A stretch of 64,000 bases of DNA, taken from positions 92,379 through 156,378 of the forward strand of contig NZ_JXMS01000005.1 in assembly GCF_001672295.1 (NCBI RefSeq), in the 5' to 3' direction. Positions within the stretch are counted from its first letter, which is position 1. The number at the start of each line of letters is the position of its first letter. This document shows, piece by piece, positions 1 to 8,940 of this stretch. The DNA is from Halodesulfovibrio spirochaetisodalis. GTDB lineage: Bacteria; Desulfobacterota; Desulfovibrionia; Desulfovibrionales; Desulfovibrionaceae. The notes below the pieces were generated by a model that saw nothing but the letters and a program-made list of their open reading frames with translations, was not told the origin of the DNA and did no database searches. Both the position numbers and the translations under genes were made by a program.

Positions 1-7
1 GCTTTTC

Positions 8-301
8 ATGTCCACAAATATATCAACCACCTTAGATACTGTTACAATATTCTTTGAAGGCAAGTCCCTGACAGTTCCCGCTGATATTTCTGTTGCTGCA
101 GCTGTACTCGGGCCGGGGCACGCTGGTCACACTGGGAAAAACCCAGTTATGGACGATAATCGCGCGCCAGTATGTCTCATGGGAGTCTGCTTTGAATGCA
201 TGATGGAAATTGACGGCATCCCTAATCAGCAATCCTGCCTCATCACTGTGAGAGAAGGAATGAAGGTTAAACGGCAGAACACTCTCAGGGAGAAATACTA
301 A
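8..301 (+). CDS. (2Fe-2S)-binding protein, HcnA-like small subunit of a flavin dehydrogenase
   Basis: This 97-residue protein carries a plant-ferredoxin-like cluster motif with Cys56, Cys61, Cys64 and Cys77 (C-x4-C-x2-C-x12-C). That is the layout of the small [2Fe-2S] subunit of HcnABC-type cyanide synthases and of D-hydroxyproline/octopine-type amino-acid dehydrogenases. Its stop codon overlaps the ATG of the next gene by one base, so the two are translationally coupled. In this family the small subunit passes electrons between the FAD subunits of a membrane-associated complex. The expected third subunit, a DAO-type oxidase, is not visible and may lie before the window. The true substrate cannot be read from sequence; amino-acid oxidation is more likely than cyanide synthesis in a sulfate reducer (inference). 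Confidence 0.85.
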   Translation: MSTNISTTLDTVTIFFEGKSLTVPADISVAAAVLGPGHAGHTGKNPVMDDNRAPVCLMGVCFECMMEIDGIPNQQSCLITVREGMKVKRQNTLREKY

Positions 302-1683
302 TGCAGGAACAATACGACGTACTTGTTATCGGTGCAGGGCCTGCAGGTCTTTCAGCTGCGAGCACTGCTGCTGAAAATGGTCTGGATGTTATTCTTCTTG
401 ATGAGCAAGATTCACCGGGCGGACAAATTTATCGTTCTGTTTCCGGTAAAAAAAGTTACAGCCGCTTCCTTTCCAAAGAAGACCGTAATGACGGACTCAA
501 TCTTGTTGACCGCTTTACCAAAAGCGGGGCTGTCTATCTTCCCAAAACAACCGTCTGGGATGTATCGCACGATGGGGTATTATGCAGCAGCGATGGTGAA
601 TCAAGAGAGATCAAAGCTCAATACATCATGGTTGCAACCGGAGCAATGGAGCGCCCTGTACCTTTCAAAGGGTGGACCACACCTGGGGTCATGAGCGCAG
701 GTTCAGCAGATCTTCTCTACAAAAGTTCCGGCATCGTACCGCACGGCCCTGTTGTGCTTGCGGGAAACGGCCCCCTTATTCCACTCGTTGCAAACCATCT
801 CAATGAGTTGGGTGTTGAAATTGCAGGCATTCTAAATACAAGCCCATTCCAGAATAAACCGAAGTCAATGCTGCGTATTCCACTTGCAATTGCAGACATC
901 CCTTTCCTTTTTAAGGGGCTCAAAATGATGGGAGCCATGTTCCTTGGCGGTGCAAAGCAGTACCATAATGTGACTGAGATAGAAGCAAAGGGAAACGGTC
1001 AACTTAATCAGGTATCTTTTGTACATCGCGGGCAACATAAAACACTTAATGCTGCTACGCTGCTTGTTCATGAAGGAATGCTTCCGCGCACGCATATAAC
1101 ACGCATGCTGAACCTTGAGCACAAGTGGGATCGCGTCCAACGCTATTGGTATGCAAAAACAGACACATTTGGTCGCTCCAGTAATAACGCTATCTATGTT
1201 GTAGGTGACGGCCAAAAAGTTCACGGCGTGAATGCTGCAACAGCCAAAGGCGAACTTGCCGGTATTGATGTGGCACGCCGCCTGAATGTTCTCTGCGAAA
1301 GTGCTGCACAACTGCAAATTGCTCCTGTAAAGAGACGCCTCTATAAAGCTCTCGCACCACGTGGCTTTGTTGATGCCTTTTTCGCTCCCCGAAAAAACCT
1401 TTTTACGATGGTAGACGAGGTTGTAGTGTGCCGATGTGAAGGCGTAACCGCAGGCGACATCCGTCAAGCCATCAAGGAAGGATGCCACGACGTGAATGAA
1501 ATCAAATTACGTACCCGATGCGGCATGGGACCATGTCAGGGACGTATGTGCGGTAGTGCGCTCGCAGAGATTACCGCTGCAACATTACAAACAGAAGTAC
1601 CAAATGTTGGTGCATTACATATTCGACCGCCAATTCGTCCGGTAACCGTTCGCGAATTGCGCGATTTTCCTAGCGCAACGTAA
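301..1683 (+). CDS. FAD/NAD(P)-binding oxidoreductase, HcnB-like, with C-terminal BFD-type [2Fe-2S] domain
   Basis: The 460-residue protein starts with a Rossmann dinucleotide motif (GAGPAGLSAA, about residues 11-20), with a second FAD/NAD fold element near residue 155. It ends with a bacterioferritin-associated-ferredoxin-like segment in which four Cys (CRC...CGMGPC) can bind a [2Fe-2S] cluster. This order, pyridine-nucleotide-disulfide oxidoreductase plus BFD, is the HcnB / hydroxyproline-dehydrogenase alpha-subunit architecture. With the preceding ferredoxin-like subunit it would oxidise an amino or imino acid and pass electrons to the respiratory chain. It is the last gene of an operon entering the window from the left. 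No strong hairpin follows immediately. The substrate is not determinable from sequence. Confidence 0.85.
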   Translation: MQEQYDVLVIGAGPAGLSAASTAAENGLDVILLDEQDSPGGQIYRSVSGKKSYSRFLSKEDRNDGLNLVDRFTKSGAVYLPKTTVWDVSHDGVLCSSDGESREIKAQYIMVATGAMERPVPFKGWTTPGVMSAGSADLLYKSSGIVPHGPVVLAGNGPLIPLVANHLNELGVEIAGILNTSPFQNKPKSMLRIPLAIADIPFLFKGLKMMGAMFLGGAKQYHNVTEIEAKGNGQLNQVSFVHRGQHKTLNAATLLVHEGMLPRTHITRMLNLEHKWDRVQRYWYAKTDTFGRSSNNAIYVVGDGQKVHGVNAATAKGELAGIDVARRLNVLCESAAQLQIAPVKRRLYKALAPRGFVDAFFAPRKNLFTMVDEVVVCRCEGVTAGDIRQAIKEGCHDVNEIKLRTRCGMGPCQGRMCGSALAEITAATLQTEVPNVGALHIRPPIRPVTVRELRDFPSAT

Positions 1684-2191
1684 CCGCGAGGATCTCCATA
1701 GATTATCAGAAACTTTTCGATACTCCACCATATTTGCAGCGAATTAGTGGCTCCTCTATAGACCTCATGAAGACAACCGGCGCAATCTTTTCGCTGCATT
1801 CCGAAATAGTTTCGGATAACGGTTACAAAGCCAAGGGCACATGGAGTGATTCTTCCGCAAAACCGGCACGAGCGCTTTAGAAGCTTCGTGTCGGTCACTC
1901 CTTTACTACATTACCATTCATTATTAACTGTACACGCGATGCTAAGGCAACACTCGACTCTGTTCTTTTAAGTAGACAACATATTTCTGGTATCCTAGCA
2001 TCTAATACTAACAACAAGTTGGAATAGCTAAAGCGAAACAATTCGCTAAGCAACTTCTGGTTGAAGCTTGCGACAGAACAACCAGCATACTTTTACCGGA
2101 AAACACAGCAAGCGCATTCAGGGTCTGTGTTTTTCGCAGGCAGTAGTTTTGTAATTCGATCTCTACTGCTTACCTTTGCAAGGAAGAAAAC
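1684..2191 (+). other. Intergenic region without a convincing gene
   Basis: About 500 bases separate the HcnB-like gene from the NTF2-like gene. Between 1690 and 1900 both strands stay open in one frame. The minus-strand frame would have four Cys arranged like a zinc ribbon, but its GTG start lies too close to its GGAG and it runs into the 3' end of the HcnB-like gene. I see no start or Shine-Dalgarno site that makes either frame convincing. The right part must hold the promoter of the 2192 gene, whose ribosome site (AGGAAG) lies at about 2180. Confidence 0.4.
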
Positions 2192-2569
2192 ATGCAAGCT
2201 GAAATCAAAGAAATTATCGACTTTTTAGAAACGTACTTCATCATGTTATATGAAGGTGATGCAGAAACCATGGAAAAAGTTTTCCATGAAGGTGCACACA
2301 TTTCTTTTGTAGATAACGGTGAAGTAACCATTGCTGGTCGTGACGTGCTCAAACAGCGTATCGCCAGCCGTACTTCCTCCAAGGAAGCCGGTGTAGCACG
2401 CGAAGACAACATTCTTTCTATTGATTTTATCAATGAAAACTACGCAATGGTTAAAGTGAACCTTGTTATTGTTGACCGTCTCTTTACCGATTACCTTTCC
2501 CTCATCAAGAATGATGGAAAATGGATTATTGTTTCCAAAACATTCTATTCCGAGCCGCTTGCTAAGTAA
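2192..2569 (+). CDS. NTF2-like / SnoaL-fold small protein (Lumazine_bd_2-like)
   Basis: The 125-residue soluble protein has the alternating helix and beta-sheet pattern of the nuclear-transport-factor-2 fold: an N-terminal helical half (residues 1-35), then a cone-forming sheet ending in an edge strand with a conserved Trp (GKWIIVSKTF). The closest recognisable group is the putative lumazine-binding / SnoaL-like family, often annotated as ketosteroid-isomerase-like. Members bind small hydrophobic molecules, and many have no known reaction. No catalytic residues can be assigned. An AGGAAG ribosome site precedes the ATG by about eight bases. It is a single-gene unit ended by the hairpin at 2671-2697. 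Confidence 0.7.
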   Translation: MQAEIKEIIDFLETYFIMLYEGDAETMEKVFHEGAHISFVDNGEVTIAGRDVLKQRIASRTSSKEAGVAREDNILSIDFINENYAMVKVNLVIVDRLFTDYLSLIKNDGKWIIVSKTFYSEPLAK

Positions 2570-2670
2570 GCAGACAGCAAGGACAAATTTGTTTCTGACG
2601 TAAGAGCCGTTATCAACTCTTACAAATTCTGTTCTGTCGCAATATTCAGCCGGAACATACGGCATCAAAA

Positions 2671-2700
2671 AAGGTGGAGTAATTAATACTCCACCTTTTT
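2671..2700. terminator. Bidirectional intrinsic terminator
   Basis: An 8-bp core stem (GGTGGAGT 2673-2680 pairing with 2688-2695, loop of 7) is flanked by an A-run on the left and T5 on the right. It can therefore end the + gene at 2569 and the convergent gene ending at 2879. Confidence 0.85.
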
Positions 2701-2878
2701 CAGGTTGATAATAATCTCACAACTGCGCGCAACACTTCAAAAAAGCAGACACGCCAGATGTCGTAGCTGCGTCGTCCCCAACTGCTTTGTATTCCTTTCA
2801 CGGCGTAAATGTATTCAAGGAAGGTAAGGGACTATCACCAGCCTCTTTTTTCGTGGTTGATATCAAACCAGCATGGTC

Positions 2879-4045
2879 TTACTTGGCACAGCAATACTGT
2901 TTCCATGCCTGTGCTACAATCAATGTGGCAAGAACAGCCCGTTCAGGAACAGTGCTGGTGACAAGGTATTCATCTACAGAATGCAACTTGCCGCCGATAG
3001 GTCCGATGCCGTCAATCACAGGTATGCCTGTCTGGGAAATAAAGTTTGCATCTGACCCACCGCCACATTGCGCGCACTGAATATCAAAGCCGTGCTCCTG
3101 CCCAATTTCTTTGATCATGTCATAGAGTCCGAGAATAGCATCATTCGTTACCATGGATGGTCGCGCTGTGATGGTTCGAACAGTACATGTTGTTCCGCAG
3201 CAAAAAGGATTCGCGGCAAGTTCCTGAACTGTCTGCCAGACGGTGTCTCCGCACTCCTTTTGTGTATACCGGAACTCGACAATAGCCCGTGCCTTTTCAG
3301 CGACAGTATTAGCACCTATGCCGCCCTCAATTTTACCGACATTCACGCTGGTTCCCTGCGAAAGATCATTCAATGCTTCATACGCCTGAACCTGATGGGC
3401 GAGTTCAAGGATAGCACTTGCTTTGTCGTCTCCGGCACTACCAGCATGACACGCCTTTCCGGTTACTTCCAGCTCAAAGGTCATACGGCCTTTTCTACCA
3501 ATAACCAGCTCTCCGCCCGCTTTCGTGGATTCAAGAACAAACGCCACAAAGCTGTTACGTGCTTCCTGCAAAATCAGCTCAGAAGAATTTGTCGAACCGG
3601 TCTCTTCATCTGAATTGCAGATGAAAGCAATGGACATATCCTGCAGCAAGCCAAGGGTATCCAGAGCCTTCAGCACATAAACCCCTTCAACAAGCCCGCA
3701 CTTCATATCGGCAACGCCCGGGCCGTAAAAATTGGTTTCATCGCGCGTGAATTCAGTAAATCCAAGTTCCGGAGGGAATACGGTATCCATATGCCCGCAC
3801 ATAAGAATTCCTTTTACTCCATTTCTGTGCAGCTGCGTCTCGATGACAAGGTTATCGCCCACATTATCGCGCTTTTCCCTGCGCACATGCAGCCCCATTT
3901 TTTCACATTCTCTTTGAATAACATCAGCAACCGCATCAACACCGGACTTATTGCCTGTATAACTGTTTATAGAGACAAGTTCTTTCAGCAGCGAAACCAT
4001 TTCCTGTTCGTGTTCAGCAATGAACGATTGTACTTTCTTAATCAC
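2879..4045 (-). CDS. M20 family metallopeptidase, glutamate carboxypeptidase (CPG2)-like
   Basis: The 388-residue protein has the full M20 di-zinc set: His85 and Asp87 in GHMDT, bridging Asp113 in GPGVADMKCG, catalytic Glu147-Glu148 in DEETG, and a late zinc ligand region. The lid/dimerisation domain begins near residue 180 with HAGSAGD. CPG2-like members remove C-terminal Glu or hydrolyse short peptides and N-acyl amino acids. The start is a GTG at 4043-4045 with an AAGG-type ribosome site. There is no signal peptide, so it should be cytoplasmic. It is divergent from the peptide-type ABC importer starting at 4241, which suggests that imported peptides or N-acyl amino acids are cleaved by this enzyme (inference). 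Confidence 0.85.
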   Translation of the reverse strand: MIKKVQSFIAEHEQEMVSLLKELVSINSYTGNKSGVDAVADVIQRECEKMGLHVRREKRDNVGDNLVIETQLHRNGVKGILMCGHMDTVFPPELGFTEFTRDETNFYGPGVADMKCGLVEGVYVLKALDTLGLLQDMSIAFICNSDEETGSTNSSELILQEARNSFVAFVLESTKAGGELVIGRKGRMTFELEVTGKACHAGSAGDDKASAILELAHQVQAYEALNDLSQGTSVNVGKIEGGIGANTVAEKARAIVEFRYTQKECGDTVWQTVQELAANPFCCGTTCTVRTITARPSMVTNDAILGLYDMIKEIGQEHGFDIQCAQCGGGSDANFISQTGIPVIDGIGPIGGKLHSVDEYLVTSTVPERAVLATLIVAQAWKQYCCAK

Positions 4046-4158
4046 GTCGAATACCTTACTTTTTTGTAATTTTCAGCAAGACAGATATTGCTTTTTTATG
4101 TATTAGGGTCTGGCAGGCATGAAATACAAAGCGCCTAACAGCGCCGACTTATGCGGTT

Positions 4159-4190
4159 TTTTGAGAGTTTCTTGATTCTCAAAATTTTTT
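4159..4190 (+). promoter_or_regulatory. Inverted repeat with T-run upstream of the ABC importer operon
   Basis: TTTTGAGA (4159-4166) and TCTCAAAA (4177-4184) form an inverted repeat followed by T6. It lies in the divergent promoter region between the M20 gene and the ABC operon, where no upstream + gene needs a terminator, so an operator or attenuator role is more likely. The 12-mer GATTCTCAAAAT at 4174-4185 recurs exactly at 45170-45181 in the diaminopropionate control region. Confidence 0.5.
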
Positions 4191-4240
4191 CCCGTATGGT
4201 CACTTGTTTTTGAGTGAGACTAACAAGCAAGGAGAGATTT

Positions 4241-5812
4241 ATGCGTAATAAATTTATGGCTCTTGTCACCGTCTGTATGCTTCTGCTCGTATGCGCCGCG
4301 GGTGCATCAGCTGAGACGCTGACTATTGGTCTGAAAGGTGAACCTACCTCTCTTGATCCCCATTTCCATAACGTGAATGCAAACAACGAACAGGCTATTT
4401 ATGTTTTTGACAAGCTCATCCGTCAGGATTCACGTCAGAACCTCATGCCGGGACTCGCTGTTTCCTGGATTCCTGTAAGCGATAATGTTTGGGAATTTGA
4501 ACTCCGTAAAGGTGTTACATTCCATGACGGCTCCCCATTTACCGCTGAAGACGTAAAGTTCACTATCGAACGTATTCCAACTGTACCTAACAGCCCGTCT
4601 TCTTTCACCGGTATGGTCAGCGCTATCAAAAAAATTGAAATTGTTGACCCGCACACCATCCGTTTCCACACAGAGGGCCCTGCACCGCTCTTGCCACGTA
4701 ACATGGCGACTTTTAACGTAGTATCTAAAAAATACGGCAAAGGTGCAAGCACTGCTGACTTCAACTCCGGAAAAGCTGCTATCGGTACCGGCCCATACAA
4801 GCTGGTGGAATGGAAGCGTGGTGATCACATTACCTACAAGCGCAACGATAACTACTGGGGTGTGAAACAGCCTTGGGAAACTATTATTGCCAAGCCTATT
4901 ACAAATGACGGCACCCGTGTAGCTGCTCTTAAGTCCGGCGATGTTGACATTATCAACTTCGTACCGCCTGCAGACGTGGCTCACCTGTCCAAGGATTCTA
5001 AGCTTACGCTTTCCAAGTCTCCTTCCACACGTCTTATCTACCTGCACCTTGATTCTGACCGTAATGACACCCCTATGGTGACTGACAACAACGGTAAAAA
5101 AATCAAAAACCCAATGAAAGACGTACGCGTACGTAAAGCAATTTCTAAAGCAATCAACCGTAAAGCAATTGCTGCCCGCATCATGGACGGCCTTGCTGTT
5201 CCTGCAGCACAGATGCTTCCTGAAGGTTACGAAGGCACCAGTAAAACACTGAAGCCTGAAGCATACGACCCTAAAGGCGCCAAGGCTCTGCTTGCTGAAG
5301 CAGGCTACCCTGATGGATTCAAAATTACTATCCACGGCCCGAACGACCGTTACGTAAACGACGGCGACATTGCACAGGCTGTTGCACAGATGCTCACAAA
5401 AGTTGGCATTAAAACAGAAGTAAACACCATGCCTAAGAGCGTTTACTTCGGCAAAGCTTCTGCTCTGGAATTCAGCCTCATGCTCGTTGGCTGGGCAACT
5501 GACACCGGTGAACACTCCAACTGTCTCGGTGCTCTGCTCCACACTTACGACAAAGATAAAGGTTTCGGCTCTGCAAACCGCGGTCGTTACTCCAACCCGA
5601 AAGTAGACAAGCTGCTCGAACAGGCTCTTGTTACTGTTGACCCTGCCAGACACAATGCTCTGCTTGTTGAAGCAGTTGAGACTGGTATGAACGACATCGG
5701 TATCGTGCCTATCCACTATCAGGTAAACGTGTGGGCAATGAAAAAAGGTCTCGACTACAATGGTCGTACCGACGGCTACACCCTTCCGCGCGAAGTAAGT
5801 GAAACCAAATAA
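4241..5812 (+). CDS. ABC transporter periplasmic substrate-binding protein (SBP_bac_5, DppA/OppA-like)
   Basis: The 523-residue protein has a Sec signal peptide (about residues 1-23, cleavage after ASA) and then the start of family-5 solute-binding proteins (LTIGLKGEPTSLDPH). The signature region RKGVTFHDGSPFTAEDVKFT follows. The ATG at 4241 is chosen over an upstream GTG because AAGGAGAG lies seven bases before it and the signal peptide then begins correctly. Ligands in this family are di- and oligopeptides, glutathione, nickel chelates or opines; a peptide-like ligand is favoured by the neighbouring M20 peptidase. It opens a five-gene operon, and the intrinsic terminator at 5981-6021 would make this message more abundant than the permease and ATPase message. 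Confidence 0.93.
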   Translation: MRNKFMALVTVCMLLLVCAAGASAETLTIGLKGEPTSLDPHFHNVNANNEQAIYVFDKLIRQDSRQNLMPGLAVSWIPVSDNVWEFELRKGVTFHDGSPFTAEDVKFTIERIPTVPNSPSSFTGMVSAIKKIEIVDPHTIRFHTEGPAPLLPRNMATFNVVSKKYGKGASTADFNSGKAAIGTGPYKLVEWKRGDHITYKRNDNYWGVKQPWETIIAKPITNDGTRVAALKSGDVDIINFVPPADVAHLSKDSKLTLSKSPSTRLIYLHLDSDRNDTPMVTDNNGKKIKNPMKDVRVRKAISKAINRKAIAARIMDGLAVPAAQMLPEGYEGTSKTLKPEAYDPKGAKALLAEAGYPDGFKITIHGPNDRYVNDGDIAQAVAQMLTKVGIKTEVNTMPKSVYFGKASALEFSLMLVGWATDTGEHSNCLGALLHTYDKDKGFGSANRGRYSNPKVDKLLEQALVTVDPARHNALLVEAVETGMNDIGIVPIHYQVNVWAMKKGLDYNGRTDGYTLPREVSETK

Positions 5813-5980
5813 CATAACCAGAACATAATGCTGCGGTTCTGCTGCCGCATACAAACGACATCCGTGCCCCTGACCGGACAACGCCTCCGATTCAGGATAA
5901 TGCAGACAAAACAGTGTTCAGCCTTTTCGTCTGGATACCCAAGAATGCACTGCGCGGCATGCCATGTTTAATGACTACAC

Positions 5981-6021
5981 CTGAAGGGGCGTGAACATCA
6001 CGCCCCTTCAGCCTGTTTTTT
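5981..6021 (+). terminator. Intergenic terminator between binding-protein and permease genes
   Basis: A perfect 14-bp stem (5981-5994 with 5998-6011) is followed by a T-run (6015-6021). It sits inside the ABC operon, so readthrough is needed for the membrane components. This is a common way to overproduce the periplasmic subunit. Confidence 0.85.
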
Positions 6022-6054
6022 ACCCCTTTTGGCTTTTTTGGAGCGTCATCCTTT

Positions 6055-7029
6055 ATGCTCGCTTTCCTCATACGTCGCATTTCGCAGAGCGCTGTCGTTC
6101 TGCTTGTCATGTCCCTGCTGGTATTCGTGGGAGTATTCTACATCGGTAACCCTATCGATATCTTAATCGCACCGGATGCAACTCCGGCAGAATACGCCCG
6201 TGCAGTTCACGAGCTGGGACTGGATAAACCACTGTGGGAACAGTACACCATCTTTTTAAAAGGTGCGCTGCACGGTGATTTCGGCAACTCTTTTGTGTAC
6301 AACGAACCAGCTCTCAAGGTTATTCTTGATCGCCTTCCTGCCACACTGGAACTCGCCTTTACTGCTATGTTTATTGCTGTAATTTTCGGTATTCCACTCG
6401 GTATGGTTGCCGGTATGAAAGCAAACAACTGGATTGGTCGAAACATTATGCGTTTCTCCATTCTCGGTTTCAGTCTCCCTACATTCTGGGTGGGGCTTAT
6501 GCTTATCATCATATTCTCAGTACAGCTTAACTGGCTGCCCTCGGGGGGGCGCGGCGAAACAGTCATGCTTCTCGGCATACCTGTCAGCTTCCTTACCTTA
6601 AGTGGCCTTGCGCATCTTATTTTGCCGGCTACAAACCTCGCCCTGTTCAAAACGTCTCTTGCAATCCGCCTTACCCGCGCCGGTGTGCAGGAAAACATGC
6701 AGATGGACTATGTTAAGTTTGCCCGCGCAAAAGGCTTGTCCGAAACACGGGTTATCGGTCTGCACGTTATGAAAAACATTATGATCCCTGTTATCACGGT
6801 TCTCGGAATGGAGTTCGGTAGCCTTATCGCTTTTGCAGTAGTTACCGAAACCATCTTTGCATGGCCGGGAATGGGTAAACTGGTCATCGATTCCATCGGC
6901 GTACTTGATCGCCCGATTATTGTTGCCTACCTGCTCATTACCGTAACAATGTTCATCATCATCAATCTGGTTGTGGACATTCTCTACTCCATTCTTGACC
7001 CTCGCGTCCGCCTCGGTCAGGAACGATAA
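6055..7029 (+). CDS. ABC transporter permease, DppB/OppB-like
   Basis: The 324-residue integral membrane protein has an N-terminal transmembrane helix (residues 9-30), a periplasmic stretch, and five further helices. The binding-protein-dependent transport loop that docks on the ATPase is about residues 210-245 (DYVKFARAKGLSETRVIGLHV, an EAA-type motif). It is the first of the two pore subunits of the peptide-type importer. The ATG start places the first helix directly at the N-terminus. The next permease gene begins 16 bases after its stop. Confidence 0.93.
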   Translation: MLAFLIRRISQSAVVLLVMSLLVFVGVFYIGNPIDILIAPDATPAEYARAVHELGLDKPLWEQYTIFLKGALHGDFGNSFVYNEPALKVILDRLPATLELAFTAMFIAVIFGIPLGMVAGMKANNWIGRNIMRFSILGFSLPTFWVGLMLIIIFSVQLNWLPSGGRGETVMLLGIPVSFLTLSGLAHLILPATNLALFKTSLAIRLTRAGVQENMQMDYVKFARAKGLSETRVIGLHVMKNIMIPVITVLGMEFGSLIAFAVVTETIFAWPGMGKLVIDSIGVLDRPIIVAYLLITVTMFIIINLVVDILYSILDPRVRLGQER

Positions 7030-7045
7030 CCGCAAGGACTCTGAT

Positions 7046-7969
7046 ATGTCAGAACATACTACTGAAGCTGTCGTTCAGGCTCCGGCGGTTCAAGATGAAT
7101 CCCTGATCCTCGAGGCAGTAAAAGAATTTTTTGAAAACCGCGTCGCTGCAGTCGGCCTTGTCATTTTTATTATAATGATCGGCGTTGCGCTGTTTGCGCC
7201 GTACATTACCCCACAGAACCCATATGACCTTATGTCCATTGATATTATGGACGGAAAACTTGCACCAGGCTCCAAATCATTTGATGGTTCCGTCACATAC
7301 TGGCTCGGCACAGACAGTCAGGGACGCGATATGTTCAGCTCCATTCTATACGGACTGCGTATTTCTCTGGGGGTCGGCGTGGTTTCCACCATTATTGCGC
7401 TGGTTATTGGTGCAGTTATCGGCTTGTGGGCTGCGTTTGTCGGTGGCAAGACTGACTCTGTCATCATGCGTATTGTAGATCTTCAGCTCAGCTTTCCGGC
7501 TATTCTTGTGGCGCTTATTCTGCTGGCTATTCTTGGTAAGGGTGTGGATAAAATTATCCTCGCGCTTATCCTTGTCCAGTGGGCGTACTATGCCCGTGCT
7601 ATCCGCTCCAACGTTATTGTCGAGCGAAGTAAAGAGTATGTGGAGGCTGCAAAATGTCTTGCACTTCCGCAACGCAGAATCATGTTCTCACACGTTCTGC
7701 CCAACTGTACTCCTGAGCTTATTGTAATCTCTACAGTTAAAGTGGCGAGTGCCATCGCGCTTGAAGCGACCCTTTCATTCCTCGGTCTCGGCATGCCTAT
7801 CACCGAGCCGTCATTAGGTTTGCTTATTTCCAACGGTTTTAAATACCTGCAAAGCGGATACTACTGGATCAGCTTTTATCCGGGCGTTGCCCTGCTTATC
7901 CTTATTGTAAGCATCAACCTTGTTGGTGACAGATTACGCGATGTATTGAATCCGAGGTTAAAACGATGA
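7046..7969 (+). CDS. ABC transporter permease, DppC/OppC-like
   Basis: The 307-residue second pore subunit has a polar N-terminal tail (residues 1-40), one helix, an OppC-type N-terminal periplasmic region, and then five helices. Its coupling loop contains SKEYVEAAKCLALPQRRIMF. The ATG at 7046 is preferred to an upstream in-frame start inside the previous gene because GCAAGGA lies eight bases before it. The gene overlaps the following ATPase gene by four bases (ATGA), so the two are translationally coupled. Confidence 0.93.
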   Translation: MSEHTTEAVVQAPAVQDESLILEAVKEFFENRVAAVGLVIFIIMIGVALFAPYITPQNPYDLMSIDIMDGKLAPGSKSFDGSVTYWLGTDSQGRDMFSSILYGLRISLGVGVVSTIIALVIGAVIGLWAAFVGGKTDSVIMRIVDLQLSFPAILVALILLAILGKGVDKIILALILVQWAYYARAIRSNVIVERSKEYVEAAKCLALPQRRIMFSHVLPNCTPELIVISTVKVASAIALEATLSFLGLGMPITEPSLGLLISNGFKYLQSGYYWISFYPGVALLILIVSINLVGDRLRDVLNPRLKR

Positions 7970-8931
7970 GCACTCCACTTCTTGAAATTTCTAATCTTAA
8001 AACGCACTTTTTCACCCGCGCTGGTGTAGCAAAAGCTGTTAACGGCATCTCGCTTACCATCAACAAAGGTGAGGTCGTAGGTATTGTTGGTGAGTCCGGC
8101 AGCGGTAAATCTGTAACCGGATTTTCCATTATGGGGCTTGTTGACGAACCGGGTCGCGTTGTGGGCGGTTCCATCAAGTTCAAAGGACGTGAGCTCCTGA
8201 CTCAAAGCGTGGAGGAATGGCGTAATTTCCGTGGAAACGAAGTTGCCATGATCTTTCAGGATCCAATGATGACCCTGAATCCGGTTCTGCGAATTGATAC
8301 CCAGATGATTGAAGCAGTACGTACCCACGAAAAAGTAAGCAAAGCAGAAGCACGTAAACGTGCGGTCGAAGCTTTGGCAATGGTGGGTATTCCTTCTCCT
8401 GAAGAACGTGTTAAAGCGTATCCGCACCAGTTCTCCGGTGGTATGCGCCAGCGTGTTGCCATTGCAACCGGTCTGCTTAACCGTCCTGACCTGATTATCG
8501 CTGATGAGCCCACAACGGCTCTCGACGTAACTATTCAGAGTCAGATCCTGTCTGAAATGCAGACCCTTTGCCGCAAAACTGGCATGTCTCTCATGTGGGT
8601 AACACATGACCTGACTGTTATTGCTGGCCTTGCGAACAGAGTGGCTGTTATGTACGCAGGCAAGATTATCGAAGAAGGTGCTGTGGAAGATGTGCTTGAT
8701 AAGCCACTTCATCCGTACACCGAAGGTCTTGTCGGGTCTGTGCCGAGCAAGAACCACAGAGGCGAACCACTCTACCAGATTCCGGGCATGACACCTTCTC
8801 TTATCAATCTTCCTGAAGGCTGTTCGTTCCGTATGCGTTGTCCAAAGGCTACAGAAAAATGTCACTGTGAACCGCCTGTTACAGAGACAGCCAACGGACG
8901 CCGTGTCTGCTGCTTCCACCCGAACTTGTAG
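7966..8931 (+). CDS. ABC transporter ATP-binding protein, DppD/OppD-like
   Basis: The 321-residue ATPase has Walker A GESGSGKS (about residues 44-51), a Q-loop ([10 protein letters not shown]), ABC signature FSGGMRQR, Walker [13 protein letters not shown] and H-loop THD. The C-terminal oligopeptide-transporter extension carries a Cys-rich motif ([19 protein letters not shown]). In DppD-type ATPases this Cys cluster can bind an iron-sulfur centre (family knowledge). It pairs with the next gene to form the heterodimeric motor of the importer. Confidence 0.94.
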   Translation: MSTPLLEISNLKTHFFTRAGVAKAVNGISLTINKGEVVGIVGESGSGKSVTGFSIMGLVDEPGRVVGGSIKFKGRELLTQSVEEWRNFRGNEVAMIFQDPMMTLNPVLRIDTQMIEAVRTHEKVSKAEARKRAVEALAMVGIPSPEERVKAYPHQFSGGMRQRVAIATGLLNRPDLIIADEPTTALDVTIQSQILSEMQTLCRKTGMSLMWVTHDLTVIAGLANRVAVMYAGKIIEEGAVEDVLDKPLHPYTEGLVGSVPSKNHRGEPLYQIPGMTPSLINLPEGCSFRMRCPKATEKCHCEPPVTETANGRRVCCFHPNL

Positions 8932-8940
8932 GAAACAATT

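Noticed and set aside
4105..4240. A sigma-54 promoter upstream of the ABC importer
   Set aside because: TGG-containing stretches are present, but none has GC twelve bases after GG.
4430..5881. A 483-codon open frame on the minus strand
   Set aside because: It lies entirely opposite the well-supported substrate-binding protein gene, has no ribosome site, and its translation is rich in Cys, Phe and Val without family resemblance.
7876..8919. A 347-codon minus-strand open frame
   Set aside because: Opposite the DppD-like ATPase, whose motifs are complete on the plus strand.
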